Below are positions 4,558 through 9,603 of a stretch of 9,603 bases of DNA, piece after piece (position 1 is the stretch's first letter; the number at the start of each line of letters is the position of its first letter). The position numbers were made by a program, and so were the translations under genes. This DNA is from Rubricella sp038526735 (GTDB taxonomy: Bacteria > Pseudomonadota > Alphaproteobacteria > Rhodobacterales > Rhodobacteraceae), in assembly GCA_038526735.1 (NCBI GenBank), contig JBCBGM010000066.1:1-9603 (forward strand), written 5' to 3'. The notes beneath the pieces were generated by a model. The model did no database searches. It was not told the origin of the DNA and saw only the letters and a program-made list of their open reading frames with translations.

Positions 4558-6885
4558 ATGTCTCAGACCCAAAGGATAGAAGCGCTCGGCGCTCGAATTG
4601 CAAGTTGGTCGATGAAGTGGCGCTGGGCTGTAGTGATCGGCTCAATCCTCGCCTCCGTATTGATCTCATATGGGGCCTCCACGCTGCGCTTTGCCGGGGA
4701 CTACCGCGTGTTTTTCGGAGCGGAGAACCCTGAGTTTCTCGCGAGTCAGCGCGCGGAGCAAACCTTTGGCCGCTCTGACAGCGTCGGCTTTTTGGTGATC
4801 CCGCCTGCGGGTGACATCTACACAGCGAACACGATGGAGGTCGTCCACGCCCTGACCAACGCCTCATGGCGGCTGCCCTTTGTCTCTCGCGTCGATAGCC
4901 TCACCAACTTCCAGCATACCTACGGGCTAGAAGGTGAGTTGGTCGTCGAAGACCTGCTGTTTGATCCGTCAGAGGCAACGCCAGAACGCCTCGCGGACAT
5001 CCGCGCGATCGCGGAAAACGAGCCGCTCCTCGATGGCTTTGTCGTCTCCCGCGGTGGCGAGGCGACGATTGTGAACGCCGTGGTGCAGGCGCCGACCGAC
5101 CGGCCCAATGTCTCTTCTGAGATTGCAGCGGCCGCCCGCGACATCCGCGCCGGTGTGCTGGAGCAGTTCCCCGACCACCAGATCGAGTTGATCGGCGTCT
5201 CAATGCTCAGCGCAACGTTTGAAGAGGCCGGTTTGGCTGACAGCCAGACCCTGATCCCTGCGGTCTATCTGATCATCCTCGTGGTGATGTTCGCGATGCT
5301 GCGTTCCTTCTCCGCGACGTTTGCGAGCCTTCTGCTGATCCTGCTGGCCACACTGGTGGGGATGGGTTTTGGCGGTTGGACGGGCGTGGCGCTCACGCCA
5401 ATCTCTCTGTCTGCACCCACGATCATCCTCACCATCGCGGTGGCCGACGCGGTGCATGTGCTGGCCCTGGTCCGCCAGAAAATCCGCGAGGGGATGGAGA
5501 AGCGCGCAGCGATCGAAGCGTCAATCGGGCTGAATTTCTCGCCCATTGCGCTCACTTCCGTCACAACCATCGTGGGCTTTCTCACGCTCAACTTCTCCGA
5601 CAGCCCGCCGTTCCATCACCTCGGCAACATCACGGCTGCGGGGATTTTCGCGGCCTGGGTGTTCTCCATCACCTTCCTCCCCGCCATCCTCTCGCTCTTG
5701 CCGCTCAAGTTCAAACCTGCGGCCGAGGGCGAGGCCCCGCTGATGGAGCGGGTTGCGGAGCTGGTGATAAACCGCCCGCGCGAGGTGGCTGGGGTGATGG
5801 TGCTGTCCTTGGCGGCGATGGTCGCGGCGATCCCAACCCTGACGGTGAACGACCAATGGTCCCAGTATTTCGACGAAAGCCTCGACTTTCGCGGCGCAGT
5901 CGATACGGCCAACCCGCTCTTTGGCACCGATCAGTTGAATTTCATCCTCGATCCAGGCGAGCCCGGTGCCGTGACCGAACCGGAGTTTCTAGCGGCGGTA
6001 GACGGGTTCGCCGAGTGGCTGCGCACGCAAAATGACAGCGTCGCCCATGTCTACGCACTCTCTGACATCATGAAGCGTGTGAATTTTAACATCAACGCGG
6101 ATCGGCCAGAGTTCTTCGCGATCCCGGAGGACCGCTCGCTCGCTGGGCAGTATCTGTTCGTTTACGAGCTGAGCCTGCCCTTCGGCCTCGATCTCAACGA
6201 CCGGGTGGACATCAACCGTCAGACCACGCGCGTGACAGCCTCCACCTGGGACATCTCGACCGAGGCGACCCGTGACCTGATCGCGGATGCCGAGGCTTGG
6301 GTTGCGACCAACGCGGCGGGCGTGATGACGGTGGAGACCACCGGCTCCAAGCGCCTCTTCGCGACCGTCGCGGATCGCAATATCGAGGCGATGTTTGCGG
6401 GCGCTGGGTATCTGGTCGTTGCGATCTTTGTGATCCTTGCGCTTGCCTTCCGTTCGGTCGGCGTGGGGGTGCTGAGCCTTTTCGCCAACGCGCTGCCGAT
6501 CCTCGCAACATTCGGCGCGTGGGCGTTGTTGGTGGGTGTGGTTGGCTTTTCAGTGGCGGCTGTGGGCGCAGTGGCTGTGGGCCTGGTCGTGGATTTCACC
6601 GTTCACTTCCTCTCCAAATACCTCCGCGCTCGGGAAGACGCCGGCGCGCCAGAGGCGGTGCGCTATGCCTTTGAAACCGCAGGCTCAGCGATCTTCGTCA
6701 CCACGGTGATCTTGGCTGCGGGCTTTGCGCTGCTGATCACCTCTGCCTTCAAGCTGAATGCTGATCTTGGCCTGATGACCGCCATCGCCATCGTCCTGTC
6801 TATGCTGGTGAACCTGCTCTTGGTTCCGAGCCTTTTGATCCTGCGCGACCGGCAGACCGCCAACCGCGCTGTTCCCGCCGAATAA
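4558..6885 (+). CDS. RND-superfamily (MMPL/HAE3-type) transporter
   Basis: A 775-residue inner-membrane protein with the duplicated RND layout: a membrane segment near 20-40, a periplasmic domain near 45-230, five or six segments from about 232 to 380 (starting LIPAVYLIILVVMFAM), a segment near 410-430, a second periplasmic domain, and five segments from about 613 to the end. Each half has an intramembrane aspartate in the position used for proton coupling: Asp297 in IAVADAVHVL and Asp679 in VGLVVDFTVHF. The length is well below the roughly 1000 residues of AcrB-type drug pumps and fits the MMPL/HAE3 predicted exporters, several of which move lipids or hopanoids. No membrane-fusion protein or TolC gene is nearby; a LolA-like carrier and a barrel follow instead. 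It is the first gene of the operon, behind the TetR operator. Substrate unknown. Confidence 0.93.
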   Translation: MSQTQRIEALGARIASWSMKWRWAVVIGSILASVLISYGASTLRFAGDYRVFFGAENPEFLASQRAEQTFGRSDSVGFLVIPPAGDIYTANTMEVVHALTNASWRLPFVSRVDSLTNFQHTYGLEGELVVEDLLFDPSEATPERLADIRAIAENEPLLDGFVVSRGGEATIVNAVVQAPTDRPNVSSEIAAAARDIRAGVLEQFPDHQIELIGVSMLSATFEEAGLADSQTLIPAVYLIILVVMFAMLRSFSATFASLLLILLATLVGMGFGGWTGVALTPISLSAPTIILTIAVADAVHVLALVRQKIREGMEKRAAIEASIGLNFSPIALTSVTTIVGFLTLNFSDSPPFHHLGNITAAGIFAAWVFSITFLPAILSLLPLKFKPAAEGEAPLMERVAELVINRPREVAGVMVLSLAAMVAAIPTLTVNDQWSQYFDESLDFRGAVDTANPLFGTDQLNFILDPGEPGAVTEPEFLAAVDGFAEWLRTQNDSVAHVYALSDIMKRVNFNINADRPEFFAIPEDRSLAGQYLFVYELSLPFGLDLNDRVDINRQTTRVTASTWDISTEATRDLIADAEAWVATNAAGVMTVETTGSKRLFATVADRNIEAMFAGAGYLVVAIFVILALAFRSVGVGVLSLFANALPILATFGAWALLVGVVGFSVAAVGAVAVGLVVDFTVHFLSKYLRAREDAGAPEAVRYAFETAGSAIFVTTVILAAGFALLITSAFKLNADLGLMTAIAIVLSMLVNLLLVPSLLILRDRQTANRAVPAE

Positions 6886-6907
6886 CCTCAAGATACGGAG
6901 AGAGACC

Positions 6908-7699
6908 ATGCTTCGCATGACATCCTACGCCCTCGCCTTCACCGCCCTTCTGGGGGCCACAAGCGCCCTTGCCCAAACTGCCCAAGAGCGGGGCTTTGCC
7001 ATCGCAGAGAAGGCGGCTGATCACGACACGGGCTATGGCACTAGCCGGGTGATGCTCACGATGACGCTGACCACACCTGCAGGCCAAAGCACCACCCGTG
7101 AGCTGCGCATCGACACCTTTGAGCGGCCCGACCGCGACGAGGGGGACATGAGCGTCACGGTCTTTTTCTCGCCGCGCGACATTGAGGGGACCGCGCTGCT
7201 GTCCCACGCCGAGATTCTGGAGCCCGATGACCAATGGCTCTGGCTGCCGGCGCTCAACCGCGTGCGCCGCATCTCCAGCGCCAACAAATCCGGGCCGTTT
7301 GTGGGCAGCGAGTTCGCGTTCGAAGACCTCACCGCCGGGGAGCTCGGCAAGTTCGACTACACCTATCTTGAGACGACCACCGTGGGCGGCATGGAGATGG
7401 ACGTGCTCGAATGCCTGCCCAACTACGACCGCTCGGGCTATTCCAAAATCCACTGCTTCCACGACACCGACATCGGCCAGATCCGGCAGCTGGAGTTCTT
7501 CGACCGTGGCGGACAGCTCCTGAAAACGCTGACCTTTGAGGAGTACCGCCAATACGACGGCCGCATCTGGCGGGCGCATCGGCAGATCATGGTGAACCAC
7601 CTCACCGGTCGCCAGACGGTGCTGGAGTTTGGTGACTTCGAGTTCGGCATCGACCTTGATGAGCGGGATTTTGAACCCGAAGCGTTGGAGCTTCTTTGA
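6908..7699 (+). CDS. LolA-like outer-membrane lipoprotein-sorting protein family, periplasmic
   Basis: The 263-residue product begins with a clear signal peptide, MLRMTSYALAFTALLGATSALA, with cleavage after Ala22. The mature part resembles the LolA-like family that often accompanies MMPL transporters: an early region with RVMLTMTLTTPAG and TTRELRIDTFERPD, then a central DDQWLWLPALNRVRRISS, SGPFVGSEFAFEDL, and a C-terminal part with YRQYDGRIWRAHRQIM. LolA-fold proteins carry hydrophobic ligands in a half-barrel; this gene is not the housekeeping lolA, being longer and linked to an RND pump. It starts 22 bp after the transporter stop behind GGAGAGAG. It probably receives the transporter's substrate in the periplasm and passes it to the outer membrane; this role is inferred from family and gene order. 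Confidence 0.85.
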   Translation: MLRMTSYALAFTALLGATSALAQTAQERGFAIAEKAADHDTGYGTSRVMLTMTLTTPAGQSTTRELRIDTFERPDRDEGDMSVTVFFSPRDIEGTALLSHAEILEPDDQWLWLPALNRVRRISSANKSGPFVGSEFAFEDLTAGELGKFDYTYLETTTVGGMEMDVLECLPNYDRSGYSKIHCFHDTDIGQIRQLEFFDRGGQLLKTLTFEEYRQYDGRIWRAHRQIMVNHLTGRQTVLEFGDFEFGIDLDERDFEPEALELL

Positions 7700-8880
7700 T
7701 GCTCAAGCGGGTCACACTTCTAGGGCTTGCGGCGCTTGCCGCAGGCCCGGCAACAGCCAATGGTTGGCGCGTTCAGCCAGAGGCGACGGTGGAGGGGCGC
7801 GTGTTTCTCAGCGACCCGGCCTTTGGAGGGCAAGAGAGCGGGCCGCAGGGCACGCTCATCCTCTCCGGCACTGCCGACTGGCGCAGCGATGACCGCAACT
7901 GGATCGGCAAGCTGGAGCCTTATGCCCGGATCGACAGTCTCGACAAAGAGCGCAACCTCTTCGACCTGCGCGAAGCCTCGCTGACCTATCGCGGGCGTCA
8001 GACCCAGCTTTCGGGCGGTATAGGGCAGTTCTTTTGGGGCGTGGCAGAGAGCCGGAATGTGGTGGATGTGCTCAACCAGATCGACGCGACCGAGGATGTC
8101 GATGGCGCTCAAAAACTGGGCCAGCCGTTTCTACGTGTGAGCCAGCGCACTGATATCGGCACGTTTGATGCTTACTACCTTCCCGTGTTTCGAGAGCGCG
8201 ATTTCCCGGGTCAAGTGGACCGCTTGCGGACTAATCCGCTCGTGAACGATGACGCCCGGTATGGGCGTGATGGCGAGCAAACCGCGGGCGACTTCGCCCT
8301 CCGCTATACCGAGCAATTCGATGCCTTCGACCTCGGCCTCAGCGCCTTTCACGGCACCAGCCGCGATCCGGTTTTGCGGTTCTCTGGCGGCGCGCTCACA
8401 CCGTTCTATCCAGAGCTTAACCAGGTCGGTGTGGATGCCGTTCGGGTTGATGGTGCGTGGCTCTTCAAAGGCGAGCTGGCCGCCGGGGTTGTCGGAGGTG
8501 AGGGCTTCACTGCCGCCGTCGCGGGGGCGGAATACACGTTGTATGGCGTCACCGACGGAGGCGCCGATCTTGGGCTGATCGCCGAGTGGCTCTATGATGA
8601 TCGCGACGGCGCCAACCAGCCCCTCACACCGCTCGACAACGATCTCTTCGTCGGAACGCGCTTTGTTCTCAACGATTTTTCAGACACCGAACTCCTGTTT
8701 GGCGGCTTCTATGACCCCGACACTCAAGGGATGCAGGCAAGCGCCGAGTTCAGCAGGCGGGTCGGCGATCAAACACTGCTTGAGCTGGAGGGAAGACTGT
8801 TTGACGCCGGAGACGACACCCTCATCCAGACCTTGGAAGACGACGACCTCATGACCCTGCGCCTGACACGGTTTTTCTGA
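7699..8880 (+). CDS. Outer-membrane beta-barrel protein of the RND/LolA-like cassette
   Basis: A 393-residue product. The ATG at 7699 overlaps the preceding stop as TGATG, indicating translational coupling; a TTG one codon earlier is less likely. The signal peptide is MLKRVTLLGLAALAAGPATA, cut after Ala20. The mature protein is rich in alternating polar and hydrophobic strands (for example KLEPYARIDSL, ASLTYRGRQTQLSGGIGQFFWG, DFALRYTEQFDAFDLGLSAF) and ends in LRLTRFF. A final phenylalanine is the usual signal for insertion by the BAM complex. The size fits a barrel of about 16 strands. I do not recognise a named family, though the style recalls DUF1302 or alginate-export-like porins. As the third gene it would supply the outer-membrane end of the export route. 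Barrel location is confident; function is not. Confidence 0.8.
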   Translation: MLKRVTLLGLAALAAGPATANGWRVQPEATVEGRVFLSDPAFGGQESGPQGTLILSGTADWRSDDRNWIGKLEPYARIDSLDKERNLFDLREASLTYRGRQTQLSGGIGQFFWGVAESRNVVDVLNQIDATEDVDGAQKLGQPFLRVSQRTDIGTFDAYYLPVFRERDFPGQVDRLRTNPLVNDDARYGRDGEQTAGDFALRYTEQFDAFDLGLSAFHGTSRDPVLRFSGGALTPFYPELNQVGVDAVRVDGAWLFKGELAAGVVGGEGFTAAVAGAEYTLYGVTDGGADLGLIAEWLYDDRDGANQPLTPLDNDLFVGTRFVLNDFSDTELLFGGFYDPDTQGMQASAEFSRRVGDQTLLELEGRLFDAGDDTLIQTLEDDDLMTLRLTRFF

Positions 8881-8891
8881 GCGGAGGGTTA

Positions 8892-8926
8892 GGGAACGCT
8901 TGTAAGCCTCTACAGCAAGCGATCCC
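8892..8926. terminator. Hairpin in convergent intergenic gap, possible bidirectional terminator
   Basis: GGGA at 8892-8895 and CGCTTG at 8897-8902 pair with CAAGCG at 8916-8921 and TCCC at 8923-8926, giving a ten-pair stem with one A-A mismatch and a 13-base loop. It lies just past the barrel gene's stop and before the end of the convergent RTX gene, where a shared terminator is expected. Neither side has a T-run, so it is not a canonical intrinsic terminator. Confidence 0.35.
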
Positions 8927-8985
8927 ACCGATGGCGCTTTGCGCTAAGCAACAGGAGGGATCACTGCTTTCGAGAGGTTCACAGG

Positions 8986-9603
8986 TCAGGCAAAACCAAA
9001 CTGCGCGCTGTTGAGCTCCTCAGCACCGACGCCTGCGAGCAGCAGGCTGTCATCCTCGCCATAGCTCAGCAGCATGCCGTCTGACTGCGCGACGAGGGTG
9101 AGGTCCTCCGACGTCAGCCCCTCAAACTGCAGCGTATCCTCGGCCGACCAACCCTTGAGCACATCGTTGCCGTCCCCGACCGCGAAGATGAAAATATCCG
9201 CGCCGCTGTTGCCTTTCAGAAGGTCATTGCCGGACCCGCCGCGCAGGGTATCTGCGCCTGCACCTCCCTTGAGCTTGTCTTTGCCGTCACCGCCAATGAG
9301 CATGTCGTCGCCACTGCCACCCGCGATGAAGTCTCGCTCCAGGCCACCCAGCAGTACATCCACGTCTTTGCCCCCAAAGAGCCGATCCCGGCCGTCGCCG
9401 CCATCGAGCGTGTCAGTCCCACGCCCACCGCTGAGGTGATCGTCTCCGCCGAGGCCCTGCAGATCATTGTTGCCCGCGTTGCCGTAGATCGCGTTGTCCA
9501 GCCCGTTCCCGTGGCCGAAATGATCGCCCGTGCTGGTGAGCCGGAGGTTTTCGACGTGGTCGCTGAGGGTGAAGCTGACATGGGCGTTGACGGTGTCGAT
9601 GCC
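8986..9603 (-). CDS. RTX (hemolysin-type calcium-binding) protein, C-terminal part; start beyond right edge
   Basis: The frame is open from the right edge to a TGA at 8986-8988, giving 205 residues of a longer protein. It begins inside the linker common in such proteins (FTLSDHVENLRLTSTGDHFG, then NGLDNAIYGNAGNN) and passes into about ten canonical RTX nonapeptides such as GGSGDDMLI, GGAGADTLR and GGSGNDLLK at 9157-9486. After FAVGDGNDVLKGW comes a non-repetitive tail, DTLQFEGLTSEDLTLV to SAQFGFA, typical of the C-terminal type I secretion region. The repeats bind calcium outside the cell and drive folding after export. The N-terminal effector domain is not visible, so the activity (protease, lipase, adhesin or toxin) cannot be told. 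It is convergent with the barrel gene, 105 bp away. The repeat type differs from the left-edge protein. Confidence 0.9.
   Translation of the reverse strand, partial: GIDTVNAHVSFTLSDHVENLRLTSTGDHFGHGNGLDNAIYGNAGNNDLQGLGGDDHLSGGRGTDTLDGGDGRDRLFGGKDVDVLLGGLERDFIAGGSGDDMLIGGDGKDKLKGGAGADTLRGGSGNDLLKGNSGADIFIFAVGDGNDVLKGWSAEDTLQFEGLTSEDLTLVAQSDGMLLSYGEDDSLLLAGVGAEELNSAQFGFA

Noticed and set aside
5376..6035. 219-residue plus-strand frame and several minus-strand frames inside the transporter gene
   Set aside because: They are out-of-frame shadows of the RND gene, rich in Arg, Gly and His, with no motifs.
6800..7600. 266-residue minus-strand frame antisense to the LolA-like gene
   Set aside because: It is antisense to a gene with a clear signal peptide, ribosome site and family match; it spans the intergenic gap with the RND gene and has no recognisable domain.
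9074..9439. 121-residue plus-strand frame rich in Ser and Pro at the right edge
   Set aside because: It is antisense to canonical RTX nonapeptides, whose glycine and aspartate codons read as Pro/Ser-rich sequence on the other strand.

Overview
The window looks like a GC-rich alphaproteobacterial chromosome, most likely a marine Rhodobacterales (Roseobacter-type) bacterium. This is inferred from codon choice, gene families and the style of the TetR and MarR regulators; no marker gene is present to prove it. Genes fill almost the whole window, and no tRNA, rRNA, transposase, CRISPR array or integrase was seen.

Left part (1-3120) is an RTX-type locus. A minus-strand gene runs off the left edge. 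It encodes a protein made almost wholly of 18-residue glycine-rich (RTX-like) beta-roll repeats that begin at residue 22. Divergent from it lie three tightly packed plus-strand genes. Two are tandem HlyC-family toxin-activating lysine acyltransferases, sharing an 8-bp overlap. The first keeps the catalytic His/Asp pair 69 residues apart, as in E. coli HlyC. The second keeps the His but has Glu exactly where the Asp should be. The third gene is an uncharacterised 254-residue protein, perhaps related to DUF6065. The likely theme is fatty-acylation of an RTX protein, but no classical acylation domain is visible in the neighbouring repeat protein.

Middle (3121-4474): a roughly 350-bp region without a clear gene, then a MarR-like regulator broken by a one-base frameshift, then a convergent intact TetR-family repressor gene.

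Right-centre (4475-8880): a divergently transcribed three-gene envelope export cassette. It encodes an RND/MMPL transporter with 12 predicted membrane segments, a secreted LolA-like periplasmic carrier, and an outer-membrane beta-barrel whose start overlaps the carrier's stop. A 21-bp near-perfect palindrome sits between tetR and the transporter and exactly fills the spacer of a good tetR promoter. This suggests an autoregulated TetR switch controlling movement of a hydrophobic compound or lipid between inner and outer membrane.

Right edge (8986-9603): the C-terminal part of a second, canonical RTX protein on the minus strand, convergent with the barrel gene. It starts beyond the window.
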